The notes under the pieces were generated by a model. That model searched no databases and was not told the origin of the DNA. It saw only the letters and a list, made by a program, of their open reading frames with translations. From an uncultured Chlorobiaceae bacterium (GTDB lineage Bacteria > Bacteroidota > Chlorobiia > Chlorobiales > Chlorobiaceae), in assembly GCA_903937835.1 (NCBI GenBank), contig CAJAAV010000130.1:1-45605 (forward strand): a stretch of DNA of 45,605 nt, given 5' to 3'. Each line of letters begins with the position of its first letter. The first letter of the stretch is position 1. The position numbers and the translations under genes were made by a program. Below are positions 18,408 to 29,045 of this stretch, one piece after another.

Positions 18408-21400
18408 TCAATTCCCTGAAACTCTTGCCGGGTCGTGAATATTTTTATGAAATGCCGCCATAACCGCTTCGTCTCCGCTGAGCCCTGCAGCCTCGACCTC
18501 TTTCATGGCCTCAAGAGCACGGCGGTAATCATGCGGCATGACTTTAACAAATCGCTTGAGAAAAGCATCCCTGTCATCAAGAATTGATTGCCCAAGGTCG
18601 CTTCCGGTATAGTCGATATGCCGTTCAATCAGAGTCTGAAGTTCTGCTCGCTCTATCGGATCATCAATTGAAGAGAGAGCCACCATATCATGGTTGCAAT
18701 TACTGGCCAGGGCGCCCTCTGCATCGTACACATAAGCCACACCGCCCGACATACCAGCAGCAAAGTTTCTGCCTGTTTTACCGAGAATGACAACGATTCC
18801 ACCAGTCATGTATTCGCATCCATGATCGCCAATAGCCTCAACCACAGCCCGCATACCGCTGTTGCGCACACAAAAGCGCTCTCCAGCCATCCCCCTTATA
18901 AAGGCCTCTCCGGAGGTTGCTCCATAAAAGCCAACATTGCCGATGATGATGTTCTCTTCCGGCACAAAAGAGGAGCCTTTGGACTGATAAACAATAATCC
19001 GTCCTCCGGAAAGTCCCTTGCCGACATAGTCATTAGCATCACCTTCAAGTTCCAGAGTCATACCCTGAGGAATAAATGCTCCGAAGCTTTGACCGGCAGA
19101 ACCGATAAATTTCAGGTGTATCGTATCGTCAGGCAATCCTTTGGAACCGTATGCTTTGGTAACTTCATAACCAACAATGGTACCAACGACCCTGTTGGTA
19201 TTTCTGATGGGAAGAGTGGTGAAAATTTTTTCCTTGTTCTGAATCGCCGGCTTGCAGAGAGAGAGCAATGTCGTACGGTCAAGACTCTCGTCAAGACCGT
19301 GCTCCTGCTTGATGGTGCAATAGCGTGTTTCATTCTCTCCAACCTCTGCCTGGTGGAGAATCTTGGAAAGATCGATTCCCTGTGCTTTCCAGTGATGGAC
19401 AGATTTCTTCATACTGAGCAGTTCGGTCCGTCCGACAAGCTCGTTGAGGTTGCGAACACCAAGACGCGACATATACTCACGAACGCCCTCTGCAAGAAAG
19501 CGCATGAAGTTTTCTACATGTTCCGGCTTGCCCCTGAAATTCTTGCGCAGTTCAGGGTTCTGGGTTGCGACACCAACCGGACAGGAATCGTCCTGACAGC
19601 AGCGCATCATGATGCATCCCATCACCACAAGGGTTGTCGTGGCAAAACCGAACTCCTCAGCGCCAAGCATGGCGGCAATAACGATATCTCTCGCTGTTTT
19701 CATCTGGCCATCTGCCTCGACAACGATACGGCTGCGCAGGTTGTTCAGCATGAGTGTCTGGTGCACTTCTGCCAGGCCAAGCTCCCACGGCATACCCGCA
19801 TGCATGATGCTTGAAACGGGCGATGCGCCCGTTCCGCCATCATGGCCACTGATAAGCACGACATCCGCATGAGCTTTGGCCACACCGGCAGCGATCGTTC
19901 CCACACCAACCGTAGAAACCAGCTTGACGTTGATACGTGCGCTGGAATTAGCATTTTTCAGATCATGGATAAGCTGCGCCAGATCTTCAATAGAATAGAT
20001 GTCATGATGGGGCGGCGGCGAAATAAGGCCGACACCGGGCGTTGAATGGCGCACTTTTGCAACCCAGGGATAGACCTTTGAGCCGGGAAGCTGTCCACCT
20101 TCTCCAGGTTTTGCGCCCTGCGCCATCTTGATCTGTATCTCATTGGCACTGGCCAGATATTCGCTGGTAACTCCGAACCTTCCTGATGCAACCTGTTTAA
20201 TTGCCGACATTCTTGAATCACCATTGGCATCCTTGATAAAGCGCGCCGGATCTTCGCCGCCTTCACCGGTATTACTCCTTCCCCCAAGCCTGTTCATGGC
20301 AATGGCAAGAGTTTCATGGGCCTCCTGACTGATAGATCCGTAGGACATGGCACCGGTCTTGAACCGTTTCAGGATTGCCTCAACCGGCTCAACCTCCTCT
20401 ATCGGCACCGCCTGATCGCTGAATTTGATATCCATCAAACCACGGATAGTGCAAAGATGTTCGCTCTGGTCGTCAATGAGGTTTTCGTATTTTTTATACA
20501 GATCATAATTCGCCGTTCTGCAGGAGTGCTGCAGAAAATGGATCGCTTCAGGGCTGAAAAGATGATATTCGCCGTTATGGCGCCATTTGCGTTCACCGCC
20601 AGCGTCAAGGCCACGATCAACCTTGTTTCCTGTAGGCGGGAAAACCGTTTCATGACGTCGGTGTACCTCTTCAGCAACAATATCAAGGCCAATACCTTCA
20701 ATACGGGTCGGAGTACGGGTAAAATAGGCATCAACAAGCTGGGTATTAAGACCAACCGCCTCAAAAATCTGGGCTCCACGGTAGCTTTGAATGGTTGAAA
20801 TCCCCATTTTTGCCATAGTCTTCACCACACCTTTAACAGCGGCCTTGACATAGTTCTTGACGGCAATCTTTTCCTCCAGTTTTATACGGCCAGAAGAAAC
20901 AAGCGAACGGATAGTTTCAAACGCCATATAGGGATTCACTGCGCCAACACCATAACTGATGAGCATGGCAAAATGGTGTACCGTTCGCGGCTCGGCTGAT
21001 TCAAGCACCAGACCAACCTTTGTTCTGATACCGGCATTGATGAGAAAATTGTGCAGTCCGGAAACAGCAAGCAGGGCAGGAATAGGGGCTCGATCACTCT
21101 CAAGCTCTCCCTTGTCGGAAAGAATAATGATATTGACTCCTTTGCTCGCCGCCTGTTCTGACTGGCGATAAAGATCCTGCATGGCAACTTCAATGCCCTT
21201 GCCCCCTTGAGCCACTGCGTAAAATATAGGAAGTGTTACCGCTCTGAAACCGGGCTTGTCAATTCCGCGAATCTTTTCAAGAGCCTGATTCGTCAAGATC
21301 GGATGCGGTAAGCGAATGCGGCGACAATTTACCTCTGAGGGCTCCAGCAACTCTCCCTCTGTACCAAGCATAACTGTGGTGGAGGTTATCAGCTCCTCGC

Positions 21401-23021
21401 GGAGCGAATCAATCGGTGGATTGGTTACCTGTGCAAAAAGCTGCTTGAAATAATCGTAGAGCAGCTTCGGTTTGTTGGAGAAGGCCGCAAGAGGAGTGTC
21501 ATTGCCCATAGAGCCGACCAGCTCTACCCCTTTTTCGCTCATAATTTTTATCTGAAGGCTGATATCTTCCTGGGTATAGCCAAACACCTTCTGACGAGCG
21601 GTCAGACTGTACTTGTCTTCATCAGGATTTTTCATCTGCGGATGATCGGCCAACGCCTCCAGATCAATAATATTTCGCTCAATCCATTCGCCATAAGGTT
21701 TTTCACTGGCAATGGTTTGCTTGATCTCTTCATCGGAAATAATGCGCCCCTGGGCAGTATCGACCAGAAACATGCGACCCGGCTGCAGACGGTCTTTTTT
21801 GAGAATCCGTTCTGGTGCAATATCAAGCACACCTACCTCTGAAGCCATGATAACAAGGTCATCTTTGGTAATGTAATACCGCGATGGGCGAAGTCCATTA
21901 CGGTCAAGAACAGCGCCGATCTGAACGCCATCCGTAAAAGTTACAGATGCCGGGCCGTCCCAAGGCTCCATAAGGCAACTGTGATACTCGTAGAACGCTT
22001 TTTTCTCCGGAGAAATCGCATCATTGCCTGACCAAGGTTCCGGAATAATCATCATGGCTGCATGAGCCATCGAGCGGCCTGAAAGCACAAGAAACTCAAA
22101 GGCATTGTCGAGAATAGCCGAATCGCTGCCATCCTCCAGAATCACCGGTTTGATATTTTCAAGGGCATTGCCAAACACCTTCGACTCAATATTTTTCTCC
22201 CTCGCTTTCATCCAGTTGACGTTGCCCTTGAGCGTATTGATCTCTCCATTATGACTCAAAAAGCGGTAGGGATGCGCCCTGTCCCAACTCGGAAAAGTAT
22301 TGGTGCTGAAACGGGAGTGCACCATGGCAATGGCGCTCTCCATCTCAGGATCGTGCAGTTCTGGATAAAAAAGTCCTACCTGCTCCGGAAGGAGCATGCC
22401 TTTATAGACAATAGTTCTGCCAGAAAGACTTGAAATATAAAAATAGCTGCTGCCAAGAAGGCCTGCGGTATACTTCACTCTTTTGGTGATGCGACGGCGG
22501 ATGATATAGAGCTTTCGTTCAAATTCAAGTTCCGAAACAGTATCCTTGCCCCATCCGACAAAGAGTTGTTTGACTATCGGCTCCTGTGAAAGGGCTGTGT
22601 CGCCAAGGGAATCATTGCAAGTCTCCACTTTTCTGAACCCGAGAAACTTCTGGCCCTCAGCCTGGATCATCTGACGACAAATATCCTCAATAGCACGCCT
22701 CTGGGATATATCGGGCGGCAGAAAGAGCATCCCCACACCGTACTGGTTGTCAAGGGGAAGGTCAATATTAATTTCAGAACAGACACTGCGCAGGAACTTG
22801 TGTGGTACCTGAAGAAGAATTCCTGCTCCGTCACCGGTATTTTTTTCACATCCGCTCGCTCCGCGATGTTTCAGGTTTTCATTGATTCGTAAACCCTGCT
22901 CTACAATTTCATGGGACTTGACGCCTTTGATATGGGCAACAAACCCTACACCGCAAGCATCATGCTCAAACTGAGGATCATAGAGTCCCGTTTTTAACAT
23001 AACGTTCATATTTTCAGGCAC
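18408..23021 (-). CDS. gltB: Glutamate synthase large subunit
   Basis: A 1537-residue enzyme with the usual order: N-terminal class II glutamine amidotransferase, central domain, FMN-binding synthase domain, and C-terminal beta-helix (GXGXG) domain. The catalytic Cys is Cys23 in [10 protein letters not shown], so only a short propeptide would be removed. The 3Fe-4S cluster cysteines are visible in [19 protein letters not shown]. The C-terminal domain shows repeated Gly motifs ([32 protein letters not shown]). It makes glutamate for ammonia assimilation with GltD, encoded 25 bp downstream. The start shown is GTG; in-frame ATGs at 23009 and 23000 are alternatives and would shorten the propeptide. 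Confidence 0.96.
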   Translation of the reverse strand: MPENMNVMLKTGLYDPQFEHDACGVGFVAHIKGVKSHEIVEQGLRINENLKHRGASGCEKNTGDGAGILLQVPHKFLRSVCSEINIDLPLDNQYGVGMLFLPPDISQRRAIEDICRQMIQAEGQKFLGFRKVETCNDSLGDTALSQEPIVKQLFVGWGKDTVSELEFERKLYIIRRRITKRVKYTAGLLGSSYFYISSLSGRTIVYKGMLLPEQVGLFYPELHDPEMESAIAMVHSRFSTNTFPSWDRAHPYRFLSHNGEINTLKGNVNWMKAREKNIESKVFGNALENIKPVILEDGSDSAILDNAFEFLVLSGRSMAHAAMMIIPEPWSGNDAISPEKKAFYEYHSCLMEPWDGPASVTFTDGVQIGAVLDRNGLRPSRYYITKDDLVIMASEVGVLDIAPERILKKDRLQPGRMFLVDTAQGRIISDEEIKQTIASEKPYGEWIERNIIDLEALADHPQMKNPDEDKYSLTARQKVFGYTQEDISLQIKIMSEKGVELVGSMGNDTPLAAFSNKPKLLYDYFKQLFAQVTNPPIDSLREELITSTTVMLGTEGELLEPSEVNCRRIRLPHPILTNQALEKIRGIDKPGFRAVTLPIFYAVAQGGKGIEVAMQDLYRQSEQAASKGVNIIILSDKGELESDRAPIPALLAVSGLHNFLINAGIRTKVGLVLESAEPRTVHHFAMLISYGVGAVNPYMAFETIRSLVSSGRIKLEEKIAVKNYVKAAVKGVVKTMAKMGISTIQSYRGAQIFEAVGLNTQLVDAYFTRTPTRIEGIGLDIVAEEVHRRHETVFPPTGNKVDRGLDAGGERKWRHNGEYHLFSPEAIHFLQHSCRTANYDLYKKYENLIDDQSEHLCTIRGLMDIKFSDQAVPIEEVEPVEAILKRFKTGAMSYGSISQEAHETLAIAMNRLGGRSNTGEGGEDPARFIKDANGDSRMSAIKQVASGRFGVTSEYLASANEIQIKMAQGAKPGEGGQLPGSKVYPWVAKVRHSTPGVGLISPPPHHDIYSIEDLAQLIHDLKNANSSARINVKLVSTVGVGTIAAGVAKAHADVVLISGHDGGTGASPVSSIMHAGMPWELGLAEVHQTLMLNNLRSRIVVEADGQMKTARDIVIAAMLGAEEFGFATTTLVVMGCIMMRCCQDDSCPVGVATQNPELRKNFRGKPEHVENFMRFLAEGVREYMSRLGVRNLNELVGRTELLSMKKSVHHWKAQGIDLSKILHQAEVGENETRYCTIKQEHGLDESLDRTTLLSLCKPAIQNKEKIFTTLPIRNTNRVVGTIVGYEVTKAYGSKGLPDDTIHLKFIGSAGQSFGAFIPQGMTLELEGDANDYVGKGLSGGRIIVYQSKGSSFVPEENIIIGNVGFYGATSGEAFIRGMAGERFCVRNSGMRAVVEAIGDHGCEYMTGGIVVILGKTGRNFAAGMSGGVAYVYDAEGALASNCNHDMVALSSIDDPIERAELQTLIERHIDYTGSDLGQSILDDRDAFLKRFVKVMPHDYRRALEAMKEVEAAGLSGDEAVMAAFHKNIHDPARVSGN

Positions 23022-23121
23022 AACTTTTCAAACAGTTTCAAAAAAAAAGCAACCGACGGATACTGACGCAGAGTATAAATGTTTTTCAGCAATATACCCT
23101 GAATCAAAAATACCCGACAAA

Positions 23122-23865
23122 CTATGCTTTCCCTTGGCTGGCAACCGCATCAACAGCCTTTTTCAAGGCATCCTGATCACCGAGATAATAGCTTTTCAAC
23201 GCCTTGAGGTCATCATCAAGCTCATAGACCAACGGAATACCGGTAGGAATATTAACACCGACAATATCCTCCTCTGATATGTTGTCAAGATACTTTACCA
23301 GCGCGCGCAGGGAGTTTCCATGAGCGGCAATGATAACCTTCTTTCCTTTACGAAGCTCAGGCGCTATCGTCTCATGCCATATTGGTAAAAAACGCTCCAC
23401 GGTATCCTTGAGAAATTCACTCAAAGGCACCTCTGAGTCAGCAAGAGAGGCATAACGGGGATCAGAGCCAGGATAGCGCTCATCACCTTTCTCCAATGCA
23501 GGAGGTGGTGTATCATAACTTCTCCGCCAGACCAGTACCTGCTCCTCACCATATTTCTGCGAGGTCTCTGACTTGTTGAGCCCCTGCAGTGCACCATAAT
23601 GGCGTTCGTTCAATCGCCAACTCTTGAACACAGGAATCCACATCAGATCCATTTCATCAAGAACACTCCAGAGCGTCCTGATAGCTCGTTTCAAAACAGA
23701 GGTATAGGCCAGATCGAAAACAAATCCTCCCTCTCTGAGTAATTGACCTGCGCTTGCGGCCTCTTTTCTGCCCTGCTCAGTCAGATCAATATCGTACCAT
23801 CCGGTAAAGCGGTTTTCACGGTTCCACTGACTCTCTCCATGCCGCAATAAGACAAGTTTTATCAT
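23122..23865 (-). CDS. gpmA: 2,3-bisphosphoglycerate-dependent phosphoglycerate mutase
   Basis: A 247-residue glycolytic/gluconeogenic enzyme that interconverts 3- and 2-phosphoglycerate. The phosphohistidine motif LRHGESQWN is near residue 8 (His9), [16 protein letters not shown] follows, the second catalytic region is [15 protein letters not shown], and the C-terminal His is in [14 protein letters not shown]. Length and all active-site stretches match the dPGM family. It stands downstream of gltB on the same strand with about 100 bp between them. A 323-bp gap upstream divides it from a divergent flavoprotein gene. Confidence 0.96.
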   Translation of the reverse strand: MIKLVLLRHGESQWNRENRFTGWYDIDLTEQGRKEAASAGQLLREGGFVFDLAYTSVLKRAIRTLWSVLDEMDLMWIPVFKSWRLNERHYGALQGLNKSETSQKYGEEQVLVWRRSYDTPPPALEKGDERYPGSDPRYASLADSEVPLSEFLKDTVERFLPIWHETIAPELRKGKKVIIAAHGNSLRALVKYLDNISEEDIVGVNIPTGIPLVYELDDDLKALKSYYLGDQDALKKAVDAVASQGKA

Positions 23866-24188
23866 AGTGCCATCCCCATTTTCAGGAAATTTTGAGGAAA
23901 TTTATTATTCAGGGATTTTTCCATCCCCGTTGTTTGGCCCGCAATTTAATATTCTCTGCACCTTTTCTCAAACTTCATCCACTCAAGAGCACAAAAGTTT
24001 ACTTCAGAAGTAAGCGAATAGTTGAAAAGGAGGGGTTTTTCCAAGAATTGTCTGTAGATTTATAAATCGAAATATGATATCTTAGATAATTTTTGGCGCA
24101 GGATGCGGGCAGCCAGGAGTGTACCCTTCCCCCCTGTTCTCAGGGGTAATGATGATCTGTAAATGCTCTTATACTGATAAAAACAACA
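23866..24188. promoter_or_regulatory. Divergent intergenic region between gpmA and flavoprotein gene
   Basis: A 323-bp region that must hold the promoters for both neighbours. I see no clear consensus boxes. A perfect hairpin (CCCCTG, loop TTCT, CAGGGG) lies at 24131-24146, about 42 bp before the flavoprotein ATG. No T run follows it, so it is not an ordinary terminator and may act in the leader. Confidence 0.4.
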
Positions 24189-25445
24189 ATGAACGCAGAC
24201 AATTTCAGGTTACAGTTGGGTGCAAAAGAATACGTCCCCATCATTATTGGCGGCATGGGTGTCAATATTTCAACAACCGAACTCGCTTTGGCGGCGGAAA
24301 AACTCGGAGGAATAGGTCACATTTCCGATGCATTGGTCACCTATGTCTGCGACAGGTTATTGAAAACGACGTTTGTAAGCCGGAAAAGGAAAAAATACCT
24401 CCAATACAGCAACAATCCCGACAAATCCGCTGTACTGTTTGATCTTGAAGAGCTTGCTGAAGCACAAAAAAAGTATATCGAGTACACCATCTCCCAGAAA
24501 ACGGGGAACGGGGCTATTTTTCTGAATTGCATGGAAAAATTGGCCATGAACAACAGCAACCCGACACTGAAGGTCAGGCTTACCTCAGCCATGGACGCCG
24601 GCATTGACGGATTGACTCTTGCTGCAGGCCTCAATCTGCGGACGCTTGATCTTATTCAGGATCACCCACGGTTCCGGGATGTTAAAATAGGCATTATCAT
24701 CTCCTCGGTCAGAGCACTTTCCATCTTCCTGAAACGAGCGATACGACTGAACAGATTGCCGGACTACATTATTGTTGAGGGACCACTTGCCGGAGGACAT
24801 CTCGGTTTTGGACCAGAAGACTGGCACACTTTCGATCTCAAAACAATTTTTACCGAAGTACTCGCTTTTCTGAAAAAAGAGGCACTGAACATTCCTGTCA
24901 TCCCGGCGGGAGGTATTTTTACGGGAACTGATGCGGTCGACTATCTTCGTATGGGAGCTGGAGCCGTACAGGTTGCAACCCGCTTTACCATCAGCAAGGA
25001 GGCTGGTCTGCCAGCCAACGTCAAACAGCATTATATCAACGCAAGAGAGGAAGATATCGTCGTCAATATGGCCTCTACTACAGGCTATCCCATGCGGATG
25101 CTCACCGAATCGCCCACTCTGCGTTATGCTATAAAACCAAACTGTGAGGGACTTGGTTACCTGCTTGAAAACGGCGGCAAGTGTACCTATATTGATGCTT
25201 ATTACGCGGCACTTGCTGAGCGAAAACCGGGGGAGCCACTTGCAGTAAAAGAGAAAACCTGTCTTTGTACAGGCATGGCTAATTACGATTGCTGGACATG
25301 CGGTCATACAACCTATCGCCTCAAGGAGACGACAAACCGCCTTGCAAACGGACAATGGCAGCTTCCAAAGGCCGAGGATATTTTCCGTGACTATCAATTC
25401 AGCAGCGACCACACCATCAGGCTCCCGGAACCGGAAGTTACATGA
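24189..25445 (+). CDS. Nitronate monooxygenase-like FMN-dependent oxidoreductase
   Basis: A 418-residue TIM-barrel flavoprotein. Visible family features: the N-terminal IIIGGMGVNISTTELA strand-loop that binds FMN, LGGIGHIS, the EGPLAGGHLGF motif with the FMN/substrate-facing His, VIPAGGIFTG, and MGAGAVQVATRFTISKEA, as in 2-nitropropane dioxygenase/FabK-type proteins. It is longer than most (usually about 310-360): a C-terminal tail has four Cys in CLCTGM and CWTCGH near residues 358-373, which could bind metal. The substrate cannot be stated. A membrane protein gene follows after 16 bp, suggesting an operon. The ATG at 24189 is the first in frame ahead of the conserved core. Confidence 0.82.
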   Translation: MNADNFRLQLGAKEYVPIIIGGMGVNISTTELALAAEKLGGIGHISDALVTYVCDRLLKTTFVSRKRKKYLQYSNNPDKSAVLFDLEELAEAQKKYIEYTISQKTGNGAIFLNCMEKLAMNNSNPTLKVRLTSAMDAGIDGLTLAAGLNLRTLDLIQDHPRFRDVKIGIIISSVRALSIFLKRAIRLNRLPDYIIVEGPLAGGHLGFGPEDWHTFDLKTIFTEVLAFLKKEALNIPVIPAGGIFTGTDAVDYLRMGAGAVQVATRFTISKEAGLPANVKQHYINAREEDIVVNMASTTGYPMRMLTESPTLRYAIKPNCEGLGYLLENGGKCTYIDAYYAALAERKPGEPLAVKEKTCLCTGMANYDCWTCGHTTYRLKETTNRLANGQWQLPKAEDIFRDYQFSSDHTIRLPEPEVT

Positions 25446-25461
25446 CAAGACACTGAAGAAT

Positions 25462-26463
25462 ATGCAACAAAAAGCAACCTTGTTTCTTTATACCACACTT
25501 GCAGCGGCAACTCTTCTTGTGGTTGTTTTTGTCGTTAACCAGTTAAGTGTGGCCGCTGAACTTCTCCGTTCTCTGCACCCTTATGCAGGTACAGTTTTTC
25601 TTCTGTTCAGTACAGTCATCATACTCTCCGCCCTTTATACCGGGTTCAATCTTTTTTCTGTTTCTAAAGCCCCGGCGCTGCCTGAAGATGAAAATTCAAA
25701 GCTTATGGCAGCCTATGTGAGCTATCTGACCAGGCGATTGCCGGTTCACCCCATGCACCCGAATCAATCGAAAAGTCAAAAAGACCAGCGGTGGCTGCGA
25801 ACCAACCTTAAGCTTCTCGATGCTGACTCGCTCAACATGACCCGGCAGATTGCCTTGAAAAACTTTTTTGTGGGGGCTTTTGCCCAGAACACCTCTTACG
25901 GAACAACCACATCGCTGCTCAACAACTTCAAGGTGTTATGGAATGTTTACTGCATACACAACCGCGTGCAGCATCTCAGGGAATTCATAAACCTTGTTCG
26001 TTCTGTCTACGACTGCCTGCCGCTTTCAGACTTTAAGAAAGAGGACATTCCAGAGCATATCAAGCCCATTATACAGTCTTCGTTCAGCAATACACTCTCA
26101 TCACTGCTGCCAGGCGGAAACCTGCTGACTCCTTTTTTTCTCAACCTCTTTCTGGCAGGATCAACAAACACCTACCTCACCTGTCTTGTCGGTATTATCG
26201 CAACACGCCACTGCCAGATCTCCACTGAAGAGGAAAAGAGAGAGGTCATGCAGCAAAGCAAGTTTGAGGCTTCATTCATGCTGAAAGAGATTATCAGGGA
26301 GTGTAACCCGATTTTGTCGGTCACCATCAGCAAAGCTGTGAAAAAAGCTGGCATCGAAAGCCTCGACACCATACAAGCTCCTTCGACGGGGAGTGGCATG
26401 GCCCAGGATATTGTTTCACATTTAGCGAGCTCGCTAAAACATATCCTTAAAGAGAATGGATAA
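25462..26463 (+). CDS. Membrane protein of unknown function
   Basis: I set the start at the ATG at 25462, 16 bp after the flavoprotein stop; the frame is open further upstream but that part overlaps the flavoprotein gene. The 333-residue product has two close N-terminal membrane segments (FLYTTLAAATLLVVVFVV and GTVFLLFSTVIILSALYTGF), then a mostly helical soluble region, and a Gly-rich hydrophobic stretch LLPGGNLLTPFFLNLFLAG near residues 217-235. This layout is loosely reminiscent of DUF697/YcjF-type proteins, but I would not assign that family without a search. Probable operon partner of the flavoprotein. It ends 16 bp before tadA, which is convergent. Confidence 0.7.
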   Translation: MQQKATLFLYTTLAAATLLVVVFVVNQLSVAAELLRSLHPYAGTVFLLFSTVIILSALYTGFNLFSVSKAPALPEDENSKLMAAYVSYLTRRLPVHPMHPNQSKSQKDQRWLRTNLKLLDADSLNMTRQIALKNFFVGAFAQNTSYGTTTSLLNNFKVLWNVYCIHNRVQHLREFINLVRSVYDCLPLSDFKKEDIPEHIKPIIQSSFSNTLSSLLPGGNLLTPFFLNLFLAGSTNTYLTCLVGIIATRHCQISTEEEKREVMQQSKFEASFMLKEIIRECNPILSVTISKAVKKAGIESLDTIQAPSTGSGMAQDIVSHLASSLKHILKENG

Positions 26464-26479
26464 TTGAAAATTTTTATTC

Positions 26480-26941
26480 TCAATTCTTCTGGCGCAGTTC
26501 CCGAAAAAAATCCTTGAGCAGGTTCTGGCATTTGTTTTCCATGATGCCGCCGAAGACTTCCGGCTGATGGTTGAGCTGCTGACACCCGGTCACATTCATA
26601 ACCGTACCTGATGCACCCATTTTGGGATCGTAAGCGCCGAAGATAACCCTCCCGACCTTTGCATTAACGATAGCTCCGGCACACATCGGACAAGGCTCAA
26701 GAGTAACGGCAAGAGTACAATCTTTAAGATACTTGCTGCCGATCGTTGCCATGGCCGAGGTCAACGCAATCATCTCGGCATGCGCTGTAGCATCACAAAG
26801 CGCTTCCACCTGGTTATACCCCCTGCCGATAACATGGCCACTACTATCGAGCACGACAGCCCCCACAGGAACCTCCTTTCGTTCAAAAGCCTTGATCGCT
26901 TCCCGAAAAGCCAATTCCATGCAATACGTAAAGTCCATCAT
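26480..26941 (-). CDS. tadA: tRNA-specific adenosine deaminase
   Basis: A CDA-fold zinc deaminase that turns adenosine 34 of tRNA-Arg(ACG) into inosine. The zinc-binding and catalytic motifs are complete: HAEMIAL (His and the catalytic Glu) and PCPMCAGAIV (two Cys). The substrate-side VIFGAYDPKMGASG stretch and the C-terminal helix CQNLLKDFFRELR match TadA rather than cytidine deaminases. The ATG at 26941 gives about 153 residues, the usual length. The frame is open to 27004, but that extension looks non-homologous. It converges with the membrane protein gene at 26463. Confidence 0.93.
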   Translation of the reverse strand: MMDFTYCMELAFREAIKAFERKEVPVGAVVLDSSGHVIGRGYNQVEALCDATAHAEMIALTSAMATIGSKYLKDCTLAVTLEPCPMCAGAIVNAKVGRVIFGAYDPKMGASGTVMNVTGCQQLNHQPEVFGGIMENKCQNLLKDFFRELRQKN

Positions 26942-27693
26942 GCCGTTTAAGTTATAAACTACCTGAAAAACACATTGTGCTCTGTAACAAGCAAATCTCG
27001 ACACGACGGGAATATAAGTCTTTTTTTGCTACCAACATGCCACCCCGCCGGGGTTGAATTCACAACATGACGACGCCGCTCCCCTTATTTCTTCAATGCC
27101 GCAGGCGTGGCATATTGGCAGAAAACAGCATAACCCGCTCCCCCTCTTTTCTTCCGTTTCATGCAAAGAGAATCGATAACGGTATATATTTGCAGCCCTC
27201 TCCAGAGTTTCTATGGTACAGAAAAGACGGCACTTATTGAATTCGCTCCTAAAAAAAGAGGTTTGTTCGGTCAGAAAAATATTTGCACCCTATGATGATG
27301 GTCACCATTACAATACCCTAAGTCGGCTTTATATTATAGCCGCAGATTTAAATTTGACCATCAATTTTTTAGCCGTAACATGTCTGAAAAATAGATGCGT
27401 CCTTGGATATATTGACGAATATCGTATCGATTGATAAAAATTCAACCTCCAATCCTGCACAAAACAGCAAACCGCCCAACCCCTTCATCGCTCAGGCTCT
27501 TTTCGGTTTGTCTGGCATCACTTTTTGGACAATCTTGCACCATCCGAGCCTTAATCAAGTCGGGGACGGAAAACCCTTATTTTTCTATTTGCTCTGCAGT
27601 TGAAAATGTCTTAGCTTGTGGTAAAAGACGTAAAAGGTGATCTCAACATTTTAAGAACACTCTTTTTTTATAACCCTGAAAACAATAACAACT
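26942..27693. other. Long non-coding stretch upstream of csmB
   Basis: About 750 bp without a gene I can support. A 73-codon frame at 27213-27434 has no Shine-Dalgarno and no protein-like pattern. Small hairpins occur at 27043-27053 (CCCC/GGGG arms) and 27096-27113 (ATGCC/GGCAT arms). The length suggests a long leader or complex promoter for the csmB gene, which encodes an abundant protein, but I see no clear -35/-10 pair. Confidence 0.4.
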
Positions 27694-27921
27694 ATGTCAA
27701 ACGGAACAAGCAACGACCTATCAGGTGCCATCGGCAATCTTATTGATACTTTGGGAAAAGTCGCCCAGCAGCAGGTTGCGCTTTTGAGCAGCGGAATCCA
27801 GAACGCAGCCCAGTGTGCTGAGCCTCTTGGCAAAACTGCCACAGATCTTGTAGGAAATATCATCTCCGCTCTTAACCAGATCTTGCAGAACATCTCTTCT
27901 GCTATTGCACCCAAGAAGTAA
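27694..27921 (+). CDS. csmB: Chlorosome envelope protein B
   Basis: A 75-residue protein found in the single-layer lipid envelope of chlorosomes, the light-harvesting bodies of green sulfur bacteria. The sequence matches CsmB as I know it: MSNGT start, SGAIGNLIDTLGKVAQQQV, the central amphipathic helix with GIQNAAQ, PLGKTATDLVGN, and the ending QNISSAIAPKK. Length is exactly that of the family. It forms its own unit, with a strong terminator 20 bp after the stop and a long gene-free upstream region. The ATG is the only sensible start. This gene is the main reason for assigning the window to the Chlorobiaceae. Confidence 0.9.
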   Translation: MSNGTSNDLSGAIGNLIDTLGKVAQQQVALLSSGIQNAAQCAEPLGKTATDLVGNIISALNQILQNISSAIAPKK

Positions 27922-27938
27922 GCGAGGCTTATTTTACC

Positions 27939-27978
27939 AAAAAGCACCTTATACGTAAAGTATAGGGTGCTTTTTTTT
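27939..27978 (+). terminator. Strong rho-independent terminator after csmB
   Basis: A 12-bp stem (AGCACCTTATAC against GTATAGGGTGCT, with one G-T pair) closes a short GTAAA-type loop and is followed by eight T residues. This closes the csmB transcript and separates it from the sugar kinase gene downstream. Confidence 0.9.
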
Positions 27979-28040
27979 CGCTATTATATGCCTTTAAGCT
28001 TATGTCTTCTCTTGAAACGAGGCCGAAGGGATGTTGCCGT

Positions 28041-29045
28041 ATGACCATCAAGGAAAATATCACTGCTCTTTTCAATACCTGTTGCGGCCAACCCCTTTCT
28101 ATTTCAAAAATACAGGGTGATGCTTCAAGCCGACAGTATTTCAGGATTATCGGTACGACTGACACCTTTGTGGGCTGTTATGACCCGGCATTTGAAGCAT
28201 CAACGGAGGTTACCTACCCGTTTCTTGTCTTGCACAACCTCTTGTCCCTCCATGATATTCCGATTCCGGCAGTCAAGGCCATTGATGCCGAAAAAGGGCT
28301 CTTGCTTCTTGAGGATTGCGGAGATCTGCTGCTGCAAAACCTCTTCGGGTCACAGAAAGAAGAGACCATTCCTCTCTTGTACCGCGAGATCATTGATATC
28401 CTTGTACAACTTCAGACTATAGGCGGGAAAAAAACAAATATCCCGTTCAACAGAAGTTTTGACAAGGAAAAACTCATGTTCGAGTTTGATTTTTTTATCG
28501 AGCACGGCCTGTTAGACTTCTTTGCACCAGCACTCGACCAGCAGTCACTCGGCACATTACGCCATGAGTTTGAAGCCATTGCAGAGCTTCTTGTCAAGCC
28601 CCGACACTTTGTGCTGAACCATCGGGATTTTCACAGCCGTAACATACTTGTTTACAACGGCAAACCGGTGATTATAGACTTTCAGGACGCTCGTATGGGC
28701 CTGCCGCAATATGATGCGGTTTCCCTGATAAAGGATTCTTATATCAAGCTCAACCCTGTGCTGGCCGAAGAGTTGAAGGCATATCACTTTAACGCTCTTC
28801 GTCTTCACGATCTGAGCACCATGAGTTTTGACGAATACCTTTATTATTTCGATCTTATGGCCTTTCAACGAAATATCAAGGCCATTGGAACCTTCTGTTA
28901 CCAGACCAGAGTAAAAAAAAATAGCACCTTCGAACACTCAATTGCGCCAACACTCGCCTATATTCCTGATTATATCGAAGCAAGAACCGAACTGAGAGCT
29001 GCGGGAAAAATCCTGCGTCCACTTCTTGAGGGAGCTGCATCATGA
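28041..29045 (+). CDS. amgK: AmgK-like N-acetylmuramate/aminosugar anomeric kinase
   Basis: An aminoglycoside-phosphotransferase-fold kinase. The catalytic loop is NHRDFHSRNILV and the metal-binding loop is VIIDFQDARMGLP, the DFQDA form typical of AmgK, which phosphorylates MurNAc (and GlcNAc) at C1. The N-terminal DASSRQYFRI glycine-loop equivalent is also AmgK-like. The next gene is a MurU-like nucleotidyltransferase, overlapping it as ATGA, and amgK-murU is the known pair in peptidoglycan recycling in Pseudomonas. I chose the ATG at 28041 because GAAGGGA lies about nine bases upstream; an in-frame ATG at 28002 has none. A general aminosugar kinase remains possible. Confidence 0.85.
   Translation: MTIKENITALFNTCCGQPLSISKIQGDASSRQYFRIIGTTDTFVGCYDPAFEASTEVTYPFLVLHNLLSLHDIPIPAVKAIDAEKGLLLLEDCGDLLLQNLFGSQKEETIPLLYREIIDILVQLQTIGGKKTNIPFNRSFDKEKLMFEFDFFIEHGLLDFFAPALDQQSLGTLRHEFEAIAELLVKPRHFVLNHRDFHSRNILVYNGKPVIIDFQDARMGLPQYDAVSLIKDSYIKLNPVLAEELKAYHFNALRLHDLSTMSFDEYLYYFDLMAFQRNIKAIGTFCYQTRVKKNSTFEHSIAPTLAYIPDYIEARTELRAAGKILRPLLEGAAS

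Noticed and set aside
18690-19814. 374-residue plus-strand ORF inside gltB
   Set aside because: Lies antisense to a gltB region with complete Fe-S and FMN motifs; its translation has no protein-family character.
24585-25448. 287-residue minus-strand ORF opposite the flavoprotein gene
   Set aside because: Shadow of a well-supported gene on the other strand; Cys- and Ser-rich nonsense composition.
27213-27434. 73-codon plus-strand ORF upstream of csmB
   Set aside because: No Shine-Dalgarno, no recognisable motif, low-complexity AT-rich context.
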